Source: PHAA01 sp964494735
GTDB lineage: Bacteria; Bacillota; Syntrophomonadia; Syntrophomonadales; Syntrophomonadaceae
Reading direction: 5' to 3'
NCBI GenBank assembly: GCA_964494735.1
Contig: CAZBSD010000002.1
Coordinates: 62,001-126,000, forward strand
Length of the DNA stretch: 64,000 nucleotides
Both the position numbers and the translations under genes were made by a program. Shown here one piece after another: positions 43,253 through 52,625 of the stretch. The notes below the pieces were generated by a model, which had not been told where the DNA came from, did no database searches, and saw only the letters and a list, made by a program, of their open reading frames with translations. The first letter of the stretch is position 1, and each line of letters opens with the position of its first letter.

Positions 43253-44566
43253 TTATTTGCTAAATAAAGCCTGGGCGAATATTTCCGGTGAGAAATCCCG
43301 GAGATCCTCCAGGGTCTCCCCTATCCCCACCATCTTGACCGGAATATCCATTTCCTGGGCCACCGCTATCACGATGCCCCCCTTGGCGGTGCCATCCAGT
43401 TTGGTAAGGATGATCCCGGTGACCCCGGTAGCTTCTCTGAATATCTTGGCCTGGCTGATGGCATTTTGGCCGGTGGTGGCGTCCAATACCAGCAGCACTT
43501 CTTGGGGCGCCTCCGGTATTTCCCGCTCGATGACTCGCCGTACTTTGCCGATCTCCTTCATGAGATTGGTCTTATTCTGGAGACGCCCTGCCGTATCGAT
43601 GATCAATACGTCCGCCTGGCGAGCCCGGGCGGCACTGATAGCATCGTATACTACCGCTCCCGGGTCTGAGCCTTCCTGGTGCTTGATCAACTCCACCCCT
43701 ACTCGGTCCGCCCATATTTGCAGCTGGTCGATAGCCGCCGCTCTGAAAGTATCCCCCGCCGCCAGCATAACCTGTTGATTCTCATGCTTGAGTCGATAGG
43801 CTAATTTGGCTATGGAAGTTGTTTTACCGGCTCCGTTGACTCCCACTACCAGTATAACAGCCGGTTTACCCCCTGCGATATTAAGGGGTTCAGGATTAGT
43901 CCCCAGCAGCTGGGCGATCTCGTTCTGGATCAACCCGGTGATTTCCCCGGGTTCCTTGATCTTTTGCTTGGATGCCGCGGTTCTGATCTTGCCAACCAGA
44001 GCCAGAGAGGTATTCATGCCCACATCGGCCTGGATAAGGATATCCTCCAGTTCCTCCCAAAACTCGTCATCCAACTTGCGGGTGCTGTTAATGAGGTTGT
44101 CGATCTTATCCCCGATGTTTTTTCGAGTCTTGGTAAGTCCCAGCTTGAACCTGTCCATCAGGCTGATCTTGCCCTTCTCGGCTGACTCGGCGACGGTTTC
44201 TTCATCTGGCAGCGGGGAGGATTCAAGACTGGGTTCAGGTAAGACCTGGTTTTCTTTCTTGCCTATCCCGATCTTTTCCAGCAAGGAATGGTGGTGGCTT
44301 TTCACAGCCTCTTCCTCCAAGGATTCATGCTCACCATCATCCATTTGGTCGTTTACAGCGACCGCCGGCTCCCCGTCTATTTCACTCGGGTTATCTTTCT
44401 TGCCCCGCTTGAACTTGTCGAAAAACGAACCGCCTGGCCTGTCTCTTTGAGTGTCCCCATCAGCCTCTCCCCCATCCGGGCTCCCGGCCTCCGACTCGTT
44501 GGGCTGCAGCTCTATTTCATGGGTCCCCTTTGGGGTGCGCTTGAGCTTATCAAAAATTGCCATCAT
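43253..44566 (-). CDS. ftsY: Signal recognition particle receptor FtsY
   Basis: SRP-family GTPase that docks ribosome-nascent chains to the membrane. Residues 1-130 form a charged, acidic A domain with repeated KIGIGKK/FDKFKRGKK-like basic patches; then the NG domain with GVNGAGKTTSIAKLA (G1), DTAGRLQNK (G3) and TKLDGTAKGG (G4). At 437 residues the A domain is longer than in Bacillus FtsY. It lies 41 nt after smc, the normal order. Confidence 0.96.
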   Translation of the reverse strand: MMAIFDKLKRTPKGTHEIELQPNESEAGSPDGGEADGDTQRDRPGGSFFDKFKRGKKDNPSEIDGEPAVAVNDQMDDGEHESLEEEAVKSHHHSLLEKIGIGKKENQVLPEPSLESSPLPDEETVAESAEKGKISLMDRFKLGLTKTRKNIGDKIDNLINSTRKLDDEFWEELEDILIQADVGMNTSLALVGKIRTAASKQKIKEPGEITGLIQNEIAQLLGTNPEPLNIAGGKPAVILVVGVNGAGKTTSIAKLAYRLKHENQQVMLAAGDTFRAAAIDQLQIWADRVGVELIKHQEGSDPGAVVYDAISAARARQADVLIIDTAGRLQNKTNLMKEIGKVRRVIEREIPEAPQEVLLVLDATTGQNAISQAKIFREATGVTGIILTKLDGTAKGGIVIAVAQEMDIPVKMVGIGETLEDLRDFSPEIFAQALFSK

Positions 44567-44607
44567 AACACCTGCCTTAATAAATCAGATTAAATTGATC
44601 TGAATTA

Positions 44608-47600
44608 TCAGCCCGCCATACTGCGGGCTTCATCGTACTGTATCGAAAGAACCGCGGATATGCCCTCCTGGGGCATAGTGATTCCATATATGTTCGTGCC
44701 CGCCTCGATTGTCGTCGGACGGTGGGTGACAACGATAAACTGGGTATCCCGTGACATTTTACCCAGGAAATCGGCAAACCGCTGCAGATTAGCTTCGTCC
44801 AACGAGGCGTCTATCTCATCCAGAAGACAAAACGGGGATGGTTTGATCCGAAGCAAAGCGAATATGAACGCGATGCAGGTCAAGGCTCTCTCCCCTCCCG
44901 ACAACAGGTTCAAGGACTGGCTGCGTTTACCGGGCATCTTCACTACGATCTCCACTCCTGCGGTTAGATCAGCGGCAGATTCGATCTCCAGGCGGGCATC
45001 CCCGCCCTCAAAAATCTCCTTGAAAGTCTTGCCGAAACTCTCATCCGCCCGTGCCATGAAATCACCGAAGTTTTTGGCCATCACCCTCTCCGTCTCCTGG
45101 AGCAGGTTTTCCAAGGAAGCCTTGGCGGTGGTCAGATCTCCCGTCTGTTGGTTCAGAAAATCATACCGTTCACTTAATTCATCATATTCCTTTATCGAAT
45201 CTATATCAATCGAACCTAGAGCCTTAATGGCATCCCGTAATTCCTCGGTCCGCCTACGATACTCTCTCAATTGGCGTGGGCTGAGGGGACTGCGGACAGT
45301 GGTTATCTCTTGGGACGGATACTTATCCTGCCATTGCGATAGCAGTCCTTCCAATTCGGTCTCCAGCCGCGCCAAACGCACTTCCTGCATCCGGCTCTGT
45401 TCCTTAATATCCTCACAGCAGCGCCGGGTATCGATGGCATCTTGGTCGAGCGATTCCAAGTATTGGCGGGTGTTTTGGTCCGCCTGGCGGGATAATTCTA
45501 TCGTTTTCACCAGTTCTTCCAGCTCTTTTTGCAGCTCTCCCATTTTTTTTGAAGTTGCTTCGATCTTATCCAGGTGAATTCCAACCTCTCGCTGGAGGCG
45601 TTTCTGCAGGTCATCCGCTTCAGTCAACGACAGCTGGTAAGAATTCCGGACCTGATTGAACTGGGCAATATTGGTCGCGTCATTCTCCAACTCCCGTTTC
45701 TTCATGGCAAGTTGCTCCTGATAGGAAGTGTAGCGCTCCCTTTTAACTTCAAGGTCGCGGCGGACTACTTCCAACTCCATTTTAACCATTTCACTTTGGT
45801 CATCGAGGACCGTATTCTGGCCACGATGATCCTGGTACTCACGAGCCAGGATTTGTGATTGCATCTCCATCTCCATTATGGTGTCATCCAAACGTAATTT
45901 TTCCTGCAGTTGTTGATCCCGTTCGGCGGTAATGTTGTTTATCATATCCAAAATGCGCTGCTCTTCCTCCTGGATCATTTGCAGTTGGAAACCTGTTTCG
46001 GCATTGGTCTTACGCAAATCTGCTATCCGGTTCTCAATGTCTCCAACCTGTTGGGCTGCCGCAGCGGCTTTGGCCTGGTTGGCTGCTTCCACCTGGATAA
46101 TATCATTTAGTTGTTTCTGGAGGGTCTTGCCTTCCAGGCGGCGTTCCAGCATGTTGGGCTGACTGACTTTGCGGATCCCACCAGTAATAGCTCCGCTGGT
46201 ATTGATCAGCTCTCCCTCCATGGTTACGATCCGCAAGGGCATCTGGTACTTGCGGAAAATCCTGTAACCACTGTCCATGTCCGTTACCAGCAACACCCGT
46301 CCCAGTAGGTATTTGACGGCCAGCGCGTGGGCAGCTTCATAGGCGACCAAATCATCGGCCAGACCCACCACCCCGGTTTCCCGCATCAATTCCTGTTTGG
46401 TCCGGCCCGGCACCTCGGTATAGCGAAGATTATCCAGGGGAAGGAAGGTGAGCCTACCCCAGCGTTTCTCTTTCAGCACGTCGATAGCCATCCGGGCGCC
46501 GGCTGCGGTCTCCACCACCACGTTTTCCATTCCTGCCCCCATGGCCGTTCCAATTGCTAATTCCATCCCTGCCGGTACATCGATGAGATCGGATATCAGA
46601 CCTCTAAAGCCCGGGATGTCCAACTCCCCCCGTTCCCGGGCCTGGAACAATGCTCTGACGCCTTCCGAATAACCAGCCCGGCTCTTGTGTACCTCCTGCC
46701 AAACCGACAGCTGGCGTTCCAGCCTGGAGCGCTGGTCGCAGATGGATCTGGTTTCTGTCTCCAACTCTTGCTGAGCGGATTGATAAGCCTGCAGTTCTTG
46801 TTGAGCAGCGTCCAAAGCATCACCGGCTGATTGCAGCGCCGCGGCTGCGTTCTGTCTCTTACGGCCAAGGTCGTCAGCACTCCTGGTGGATGAATTCAGG
46901 TTGATATCACTTTCATCGACCCGAATAGATAATCGTTCCCGTCTCTCCCGTGCCTTCTTGATTCTATCTTCCAAATCGACGAGGGCGTTCTTGAGCTGCG
47001 TTTCCTGATTGGCTCTTTCAAATACCTGTTGGTTATTACGGGCCAGCAAGCCCTCACGATCTGCCAGAGAACGGGCCAGTTCCGTTATCTCCTGGTCCAG
47101 TTGTTTGATCTCTTCTTCCCTGGTCTCAAAGTAGGTACGTTCCCGCTCAAAATCGGCTGATTTCTGGTCAAGATCCTGTTCCAGTTTTTCCAGCATGAGA
47201 ATATATTTCTCGTGATCCTGACGGGAAATCTGGATCCGTTCGCGGTGATTTCTTATCCGCTCCTGGCTCAGTTTGATCTCGGAATTCATCTTGTTGATGG
47301 AGTGCTCCAGCTCATACCTTCTCTCTTTCTCCTGGCTGAGCTTGATTCGCTGCTGCTCCTGCTGTTCACCGGCATCCTGCAGCTGCCGGTCCAATTCGTC
47401 CAACTGACTGCTGCGGCGCTCGAATTCTTGGCGCTTCATTTCCAACTCCCGGATTTCAGCGCTTATCCTGCCTTCCATCTGCTCCGTCTGGCTGGCCATG
47501 ACCTGGCTATCCAGGTCCTTATACTCTTCGCTGAGATACAGATATTGGCGCGCCTTCTCGGCCTTACGGCTAAGCTCCACCTTACGGCCGCGCAGCTCAT

Positions 47601-48186
47601 TTAGGATGTCCTCAACCCGCAGCAGATCCTGGGCTGTAGCCATTATCCTCTGTTGGACCTCATCCTTCTGCTGACGATAGCGCATGGTACCGGCAGCTTC
47701 TTCCAACATCAGTCGGCGGTCAAACGGCTGTCCGTTAAGTACCCGCTCCAGTTCGCCCTGACTAATGATAGAATAACCTTTTCGGCCCAGGCCGGTATCT
47801 GTATAAAGCTGCACGATGTCCTTCATACGAACCCTGGTCTTATTCAGATAAAACTCACTTTCACCGGAGCGGAATATCCTGCGGCTGACTGTGACCTCGT
47901 TGTATTCGATGGGAAGAATCCCCTCGGTATTATCCATGGTCAGATCGACCTGAGCCATTCCCAGGCCCCTTTTTTTGTCAGTACCGTTGAAGATCACGTC
48001 CTCATTCTTATGGCCCCGTAAAGAGCGGACATTGGCTTCTCCCAATACCCAGCGGACAGCATCTACTATATTGCTTTTACCGCAGCCATTAGGGCCAACG
48101 ATAACATTTATGCCGCCGCTGAAATTAAGTTCGGTGTGGTCGGCAAATGATTTGAAGCCCCTTATCTCTAGTCTCTTAAGATACAC
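44608..48186 (-). CDS. smc: Chromosome partition protein SMC
   Basis: Structural maintenance of chromosomes ATPase, 1192 residues. The N-terminal GPNGCGKSNIVDAV (Walker A) is followed by a long coiled coil, a hinge near residues 510-660 (GFRGLISDLIDVPAGMELA), a second coiled coil, and the C-terminal head with LSGGERALTCIAF (signature) and CLLDEIDASLDEANL (Walker B). The GTG start has GAGGAGG 6 nt upstream and begins VYLKRLEIRGFKSFA, as expected; a longer frame is not supported. Partners ScpA/ScpB are not in the window. Confidence 0.97.
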   Translation of the reverse strand: MYLKRLEIRGFKSFADHTELNFSGGINVIVGPNGCGKSNIVDAVRWVLGEANVRSLRGHKNEDVIFNGTDKKRGLGMAQVDLTMDNTEGILPIEYNEVTVSRRIFRSGESEFYLNKTRVRMKDIVQLYTDTGLGRKGYSIISQGELERVLNGQPFDRRLMLEEAAGTMRYRQQKDEVQQRIMATAQDLLRVEDILNELRGRKVELSRKAEKARQYLYLSEEYKDLDSQVMASQTEQMEGRISAEIRELEMKRQEFERRSSQLDELDRQLQDAGEQQEQQRIKLSQEKERRYELEHSINKMNSEIKLSQERIRNHRERIQISRQDHEKYILMLEKLEQDLDQKSADFERERTYFETREEEIKQLDQEITELARSLADREGLLARNNQQVFERANQETQLKNALVDLEDRIKKARERRERLSIRVDESDINLNSSTRSADDLGRKRQNAAAALQSAGDALDAAQQELQAYQSAQQELETETRSICDQRSRLERQLSVWQEVHKSRAGYSEGVRALFQARERGELDIPGFRGLISDLIDVPAGMELAIGTAMGAGMENVVVETAAGARMAIDVLKEKRWGRLTFLPLDNLRYTEVPGRTKQELMRETGVVGLADDLVAYEAAHALAVKYLLGRVLLVTDMDSGYRIFRKYQMPLRIVTMEGELINTSGAITGGIRKVSQPNMLERRLEGKTLQKQLNDIIQVEAANQAKAAAAAQQVGDIENRIADLRKTNAETGFQLQMIQEEEQRILDMINNITAERDQQLQEKLRLDDTIMEMEMQSQILAREYQDHRGQNTVLDDQSEMVKMELEVVRRDLEVKRERYTSYQEQLAMKKRELENDATNIAQFNQVRNSYQLSLTEADDLQKRLQREVGIHLDKIEATSKKMGELQKELEELVKTIELSRQADQNTRQYLESLDQDAIDTRRCCEDIKEQSRMQEVRLARLETELEGLLSQWQDKYPSQEITTVRSPLSPRQLREYRRRTEELRDAIKALGSIDIDSIKEYDELSERYDFLNQQTGDLTTAKASLENLLQETERVMAKNFGDFMARADESFGKTFKEIFEGGDARLEIESAADLTAGVEIVVKMPGKRSQSLNLLSGGERALTCIAFIFALLRIKPSPFCLLDEIDASLDEANLQRFADFLGKMSRDTQFIVVTHRPTTIEAGTNIYGITMPQEGISAVLSIQYDEARSMAG

Positions 48187-48604
48187 TCTGGTCCTCCTCA
48201 AACCGACGACTCGGACTTGCAAAAAGCCCAAGTGTCATCCAAGCCTTGGTTCTCATACGGTCCGGGCGATGATCTGTCCGGTTCGGGCCAACACTGCCAT
48301 TGGCTCTGATACTATGTTTATCAAGAGCAGCCACGGCAAACACCTACACATAAATTCTACTCAAGCTGCCCAAAACCCTCCCGGCAACATTCATTTGAGC
48401 ATGCCAGAAATACCTTGAGGATAAAACTAACAATCCAGCTGGTCATGTCTGCCTGGATAATACCGATATGCTCCACTCACAACCTGCCAGCCTCATGCAA
48501 AAAGAGTAAAGTCCTTGCGGCCCTACCCTTTAACTTGCTGCCTATGTGAGTAAAATCATTTCTCTGCGATGAGCGGTTTATATAGAAGGAAATGATAAAA
48601 ACCA
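48187..48604. other. 418-nt stretch upstream of smc with no gene seen
   Basis: No open frame with a convincing ribosome site or family similarity was found. A 54-codon minus-strand frame overlapping the smc start lacks a Shine-Dalgarno and is probably chance. It likely carries the smc promoter. No strong terminator is seen after the radical SAM gene. Confidence 0.5.
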
Positions 48605-49708
48605 TCAAAATGGCAAAGTGGTTAGATATTCTTCCCGGGTGAGCAGCAATTGCGGACCACGGCCGGATTGATCCCCGACTACGATGCTATCCTGAGGCTG
48701 TTCGCCCTTACCTCTAATCTCTAACGTTTCCAGATCCAGATCCTGCTGCAGGCTCACACAGTTTGCCCGCCGGTGTCCGACCATCTTGGATATGTCTCGC
48801 TCATGCACATATAAGCGCACTTTATTCTGGCACCCAAAGGTATTCCAGAAGGACCTTATCGCTTGGTGAGCCTGCTCCCGGAAGACCAACTGTTCGACCA
48901 ACTCCCCAAAACTGCTGTGAAATGGACCTGCCACGGTAACACCCGGCCGGCGCAATTCCTCGCCCGGATACAGACCCATGCGGATAACCGGGATTGTGTA
49001 ACGGAAAAATTGGAGGAACATGTCTTTACATATGCGGACCGCTTCTTCCAACTGTAAGGGAGTATATAAACCCTGCGAGTACATGTTGGCCAGTTTGGTG
49101 CCGGCCAGTACCAAGGTAGGATATATACGGACCGCCTGGGGCCTGATTTTTGCTACCTCCTCGGCAGTAGCCATGTCGCGGGCATAGGAATCTCCGGGCA
49201 GACCTATCATCAACTGGATACCCAGCTTGAAATGCTTATTTTTGATGAGATCACAACTGGCCTTAACATCCCCTGGCACATAACATCGGCCGGAGGCGGT
49301 CAAAACCTCCTCATCCATGGATTGGACCCCCAATTCGATCATGCCCACCCCGTATCGTGCCAATAGGTCCAGGTTTGAGCTATCTATGCAATCGGGCCGG
49401 GTCGAAACCCTTATATCATTGATCCGGCCACTATTCCGAAAGGGCTGCACCTGCTGTAGGTAAGCCTCTTGGGTAGAAATGTCGATGGCAGTGAAACTGC
49501 CGCCAAAAAAACCCACCTCTATCCAGGCATCCTCCGCTATGGTGGCCAAATGCTGCTCGATGGCAGCTGCAATCTCTTGGGCAGCTGGGGCCTCCGCCCG
49601 GTTGGCTATTATCTTCTGATCGCAATAGATGCAGTCGTAGGGGCAGCCTAAATGGGGAATGAATATGGGTATATTGTAATGGCGCAGCGCCATATTCGGC
49701 CCGCTCAC
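48605..49708 (-). CDS. Radical SAM protein (Elp3-like core)
   Basis: A 367-residue radical SAM protein with HLGCPYDCIYCDQ, cluster Cys at 22, 26 and 29, then GFFGGSFTAI and STRPDCID, features shared with the Elp3 radical SAM core but without an acetyltransferase domain. The C-terminal part (about 230-360) is a family-specific extension. Its GTG start overlaps the rnc stop (GTGA), so it is coupled to rnc. Proteins of this kind sit between rnc and smc in several Clostridia; the reaction is unknown to me, and tRNA or rRNA modification is only a guess from the neighbours. Confidence 0.85.
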   Translation of the reverse strand: MSGPNMALRHYNIPIFIPHLGCPYDCIYCDQKIIANRAEAPAAQEIAAAIEQHLATIAEDAWIEVGFFGGSFTAIDISTQEAYLQQVQPFRNSGRINDIRVSTRPDCIDSSNLDLLARYGVGMIELGVQSMDEEVLTASGRCYVPGDVKASCDLIKNKHFKLGIQLMIGLPGDSYARDMATAEEVAKIRPQAVRIYPTLVLAGTKLANMYSQGLYTPLQLEEAVRICKDMFLQFFRYTIPVIRMGLYPGEELRRPGVTVAGPFHSSFGELVEQLVFREQAHQAIRSFWNTFGCQNKVRLYVHERDISKMVGHRRANCVSLQQDLDLETLEIRGKGEQPQDSIVVGDQSGRGPQLLLTREEYLTTLPF

Positions 49709-50409
49709 ATCAATCGTTCCAGATGACCTGTGTCTTGCAGGGCTTGGGCGGCCGCATTTTGTTCGGCTTCCTTTTTGCTTTTGCCCTGCCCGCTGGCCAA
49801 CAGCTGGTCCTTGAAATATACCCCGGCTACGAAATATTTGGCGTGGGCGGGACCAGAGTCGGAGATAAGCCGGTAGCTGACATTATTGCGGCTGCGAGCC
49901 TGGACATATTCCTGCAGACGGGATTTATAATCCTGATAATTACCCCGGCTGGTCTGGTCGATAATAGGCTGCAGGTATCTCAGCACAAAGCGTCGGGCGC
50001 TAGCCAGGCCTTGGTCCAGATAGATGGCACCGATCACCGCCTCCACCGTATCCGCCAGAATCGATTTGCGTTTGCGGCCGCCCGATTTATCTTCCCCCCG
50101 CCCCAGCATCAGGTACTTGCCGATTTCGATCTGGGTACCGATATCCACGAGGGCCTTTTCGCATACCACCTTGGCTCTGATCTGGGTAAGATCACCTTCC
50201 GGTTTGTCACTATAGTTGACATACAAATATTCGGCCACAATGAAATCGAGCACCGCATCACCCAGGAATTCCAGGCGCTGATTGTTGGAAACAGTGCTCT
50301 TCTCCTGGGCATATGAAGGGTGGACCAGAGCTGTGCTGATCAGTTCCATATCGTTGAATTCCAACTGTTGGTCATTAATAAAATCACGGGCCGAAAGTAC
50401 TTGACTCAT
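49705..50409 (-). CDS. rnc: Ribonuclease III
   Basis: Double-strand-specific endoribonuclease for rRNA and mRNA processing. The catalytic signature NQRLEFLGDAVLDFIV is at about 43-58, with the second acidic site in ADTVEAVIGAIYLDQG (about 119-134). A C-terminal dsRNA-binding domain (about 160-230) ends KSKKEAEQNAAAQAL. 234 residues is normal. The usual fab/acpP genes between plsX and rnc are missing here; plsX lies only 21 nt upstream. Confidence 0.97.
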   Translation of the reverse strand: MSQVLSARDFINDQQLEFNDMELISTALVHPSYAQEKSTVSNNQRLEFLGDAVLDFIVAEYLYVNYSDKPEGDLTQIRAKVVCEKALVDIGTQIEIGKYLMLGRGEDKSGGRKRKSILADTVEAVIGAIYLDQGLASARRFVLRYLQPIIDQTSRGNYQDYKSRLQEYVQARSRNNVSYRLISDSGPAHAKYFVAGVYFKDQLLASGQGKSKKEAEQNAAAQALQDTGHLERLM

Positions 50410-50430
50410 ATCTCCACCTGACTTTTATCC

Positions 50431-51384
50431 TTATTTGCTGCTGTTCAAAGCCGCCTTTTGCCTCTCTACCATATCCTTGCTGACACATTGTTCGGCTATC
50501 CTGATCCCATTATAAATGGCCTCCCGTTTGGAGCTGCCGTGACATACGATGCTAACTCCGGCGATGCCCAATAGGGGTGCTCCCCCCACCTGACTATTGT
50601 CCAGATTGGCAAACAGTGAAGGCAATTGCCCCATCTCCCGCATACACATCATACCGATCAGCTGGGCGAATCCTTCCATCGCTTTCAGCAAAATATTTCC
50701 GACAAAGCCGTCACACACTATAACATCCGCCTTGTCGAAGAAGAGGTCACGTCCCTCCACATTGCCGACGAAGTGGATGCCGGGGTTCACCTGCAACAAG
50801 CCAAAAGTCTCGCTGCTCACCTTGTTACCCTTGCCTTCTTCCTCCCCGTTGCTCAATACACCTACCCTTGGGCGGTCGATGCCGTTCAAGGTTGCCGCGT
50901 AAACACTGCCCAGCAAGGCAAACTGGGTCAATTGCTGGGGCTTACAGTCAACGTTGGCTCCTACATCCAACAGCAGTGACTTCTTCCCGGAAACCCCTGG
51001 CACCTCAGCTACTATAGGAGGTCTTTCGATACCTTTCATTCTCCCCAGGATGAGTGTAGCTGCGGCCATTTGGGCACCGGTGCTGCCGCACGATACTACT
51101 GCGTCGGCTTGCCCTTGCTTAACCAGTCGGGTAGCTACGGCGATGGAAGAGTCCATCTTGGTACGCAGGGCTGTCACCGGTTCATCCATCCCCATTATTT
51201 GGCTGGCTGGCACCACCTGGATCAGGGCTGGATCATATGTGTATTTGCCCAACTCCCTATGTATGGCCTCCTCCTGGCCCACCAACAGGACCACCGCTTC
51301 TGAGGACTGCGACCATTTCACCGCACCAGCTACTGTTTCCTCGGGAGCGAAGTCTCCCCCCATGGCATCCAGCGCTATTATCAC
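50431..51384 (-). CDS. plsX: Phosphate acyltransferase PlsX
   Basis: Makes acyl-phosphate from acyl-ACP for phosphatidic acid synthesis. It opens with VIIALDAMGGDFAPE and carries LLDVGANVDCKPQQL and VCDGFVGNILLKAMEG. The GTG start with AGGAGG 7 nt upstream is chosen; six extra codons are possible. 317 residues is typical. A strong terminator separates it from rpmF, so it has its own promoter; no convincing FapR site was seen. Confidence 0.95.
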   Translation of the reverse strand: MIIALDAMGGDFAPEETVAGAVKWSQSSEAVVLLVGQEEAIHRELGKYTYDPALIQVVPASQIMGMDEPVTALRTKMDSSIAVATRLVKQGQADAVVSCGSTGAQMAAATLILGRMKGIERPPIVAEVPGVSGKKSLLLDVGANVDCKPQQLTQFALLGSVYAATLNGIDRPRVGVLSNGEEEGKGNKVSSETFGLLQVNPGIHFVGNVEGRDLFFDKADVIVCDGFVGNILLKAMEGFAQLIGMMCMREMGQLPSLFANLDNSQVGGAPLLGIAGVSIVCHGSSKREAIYNGIRIAEQCVSKDMVERQKAALNSSK

Positions 51385-51514
51385 ATTACGCCCTCCTCGC
51401 ATACTTCCCGCTCGTTGATTTCAACCGGGCGAGAGGATTGAATAATACTACCTTAATGTTATCACCAAATCCCCTGGTTCGATAAACTATCCCGGGTATT
51501 CGATCCATAAAAAC

Positions 51515-51554
51515 AAAAAGTAAGTCCTAGCCCAACAGCTAATGCTTACTTTTT
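51515..51554 (-). terminator. Terminator of the yceD-rpmF transcript
   Basis: A 10-bp stem AAAAAGTAAG/CTTACTTTTT, 20-nt loop, followed on the minus strand by GTTTTTAT. It lies 25 nt after the L32 stop. Confidence 0.75.
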
Positions 51555-51578
51555 GGTCTGTTGATTATAATCCTTAAC

Positions 51579-51749
51579 TTAAATGACATTTTTACCTTTG
51601 TAAAAACCACAGCTCAAACATGCCCGGTGCGGCAGCATAAGGTCGTGGCACTGGGGGCAGGCGACCAGGCCTGGAGCCTCGATTTTCTTCCACTCCGACC
51701 GCCGCTTGTTTTTGCGGGCATGTGATTGTCTCCGCTTTGGAACACCCAT
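51579..51749 (-). CDS. rpmF: 50S ribosomal protein L32
   Basis: A 56-residue ribosomal protein, too short for many ORF cut-offs. It opens MGVPKRRQSHARKNKRRSEW and has a zinc ribbon CPQC...CLSC (residues 31-34 and 44-47), so it is the zinc-binding paralogue form. AAAGGAGG precedes the ATG. It follows yceD by 17 nt, the classical pairing. Confidence 0.97.
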   Translation of the reverse strand: MGVPKRRQSHARKNKRRSEWKKIEAPGLVACPQCHDLMLPHRACLSCGFYKGKNVI

Positions 51750-51766
51750 TTATGTAACCTCCTTTC

Positions 51767-52270
51767 CTACCTCAAATGATTCAATTTAGCCCAGCGAGGA
51801 TCTGCCGTGTCTGGCTCGCAATGGCAGGATTCGGTGTTTTTATCTTGGCCGCACACCGGGCAAAGTCCCTGGCAGTCCTCTTTGCACAGATAAACTATAG
51901 GGAGGGCCATAAATATCGTCTGTTCAATCGCAGCATCGATATCGGCTTCGTCACCATCAAATATGTTGAAGTCCTCATCTGGGTTTAGGGCCGCACTTTT
52001 ATGTCGTTCTACCAGTACCAGCTCAAATGAGGTGTCGACCGGAAATATGAATTCCTTCAGGCAACGTGAGCAAGGGAACTGCAGTTCAGTTTTAAGCCGG
52101 CCTTGGCCCACGAACATCGAGCCGGTGTTCTCCACCAATAAGTCACCTTTGATCGGGGCCGCGAATTTACCCCCCAAGTCGGCCAGGAACTGATCGCTGC
52201 CATCGGTCGATATCGGGAATTGCTCGCTCTCCCGGGGATGGAGCTTAAGCCTTCTCAGATTGAGTTTCAT
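51767..52270 (-). CDS. yceD: YceD/DUF177 family protein
   Basis: A 167-residue protein of the DUF177 family, with FPCSRCLKEFIFPVDTSFEL in the centre and CPVCGQDKNTESCHC near the end; the Cys pairs suggest metal binding. YceD is conserved upstream of rpmF and has been linked to rRNA (23S) accumulation in plants and bacteria. The start MKLNLRRLKLHP has AGGAG 6 nt upstream; eight more codons are possible but lack an RBS. Confidence 0.92.
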   Translation of the reverse strand: MKLNLRRLKLHPRESEQFPISTDGSDQFLADLGGKFAAPIKGDLLVENTGSMFVGQGRLKTELQFPCSRCLKEFIFPVDTSFELVLVERHKSAALNPDEDFNIFDGDEADIDAAIEQTIFMALPIVYLCKEDCQGLCPVCGQDKNTESCHCEPDTADPRWAKLNHLR

Positions 52271-52309
52271 ATCCAACTCCTCACGACGGCTCATGAAAAC
52301 AACATTCTA

Positions 52310-52339
52310 ATTATAATGCTCCCGTAATGGCATTGTCAA
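52310..52339 (-). promoter_or_regulatory. Consensus sigma-A promoter of yceD-rpmF
   Basis: On the minus strand a perfect TTGACA (52334-52339) and a perfect TATAAT (52310-52315) are 18 nt apart, with the yceD ATG about 33 nt beyond the predicted start. It is the strongest promoter match in the window. Confidence 0.9.
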
Positions 52340-52519
52340 TAAAGCCCGGCGCTGACAATTGCCCGTTAGGATTGCCCTCTCTTCCAGCGATATCTGAGCC
52401 TAAAAACAAGGAGACCCCGCCTCCCGTGATAAGCCCCCTTTGAATGGACACCTGAAACAACAGAAATTGCCCGACATGCCAGGGCCGATGACCTAGCACC
52501 AACTTCCCGAAACCGTTTT

Positions 52520-52552
52520 AAAAAACTGGGCCCCGTTCGTGACGGAGCCCAG
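52520..52552 (-). terminator. Terminator of the pta-ackA operon
   Basis: CTGGGC/GCCCAG with CCGT/ACGG nested, giving about 10 bp, then TTTTTT on the minus strand, about 75 nt after the ackA stop. Confidence 0.85.
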
Positions 52553-52625
52553 CGATAGCGATTATCTTTTTGCAACTGTCGCCTTGACAATCATGGTGAG
52601 GCAGGGTCTCGACATATCTTAATGT

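Larger units (their letters stand above)
52271..52625. other. Intergenic region between ackA and yceD
   Basis: Holds the yceD promoter at one end and the ackA terminator at the other. The middle (about 52340-52510) shows no gene and no clear structure. Confidence 0.6.

Noticed and set aside
48190..48360. 54-codon minus-strand ORF upstream of smc
   Set aside because: No Shine-Dalgarno, overlaps the smc start in another frame, no recognisable family.
51403..51480. FapR operator upstream of plsX (TTAAGGTAGTATTAT on the minus strand)
   Set aside because: Too few matches to the inverted-repeat consensus, and no fapR gene is adjacent.
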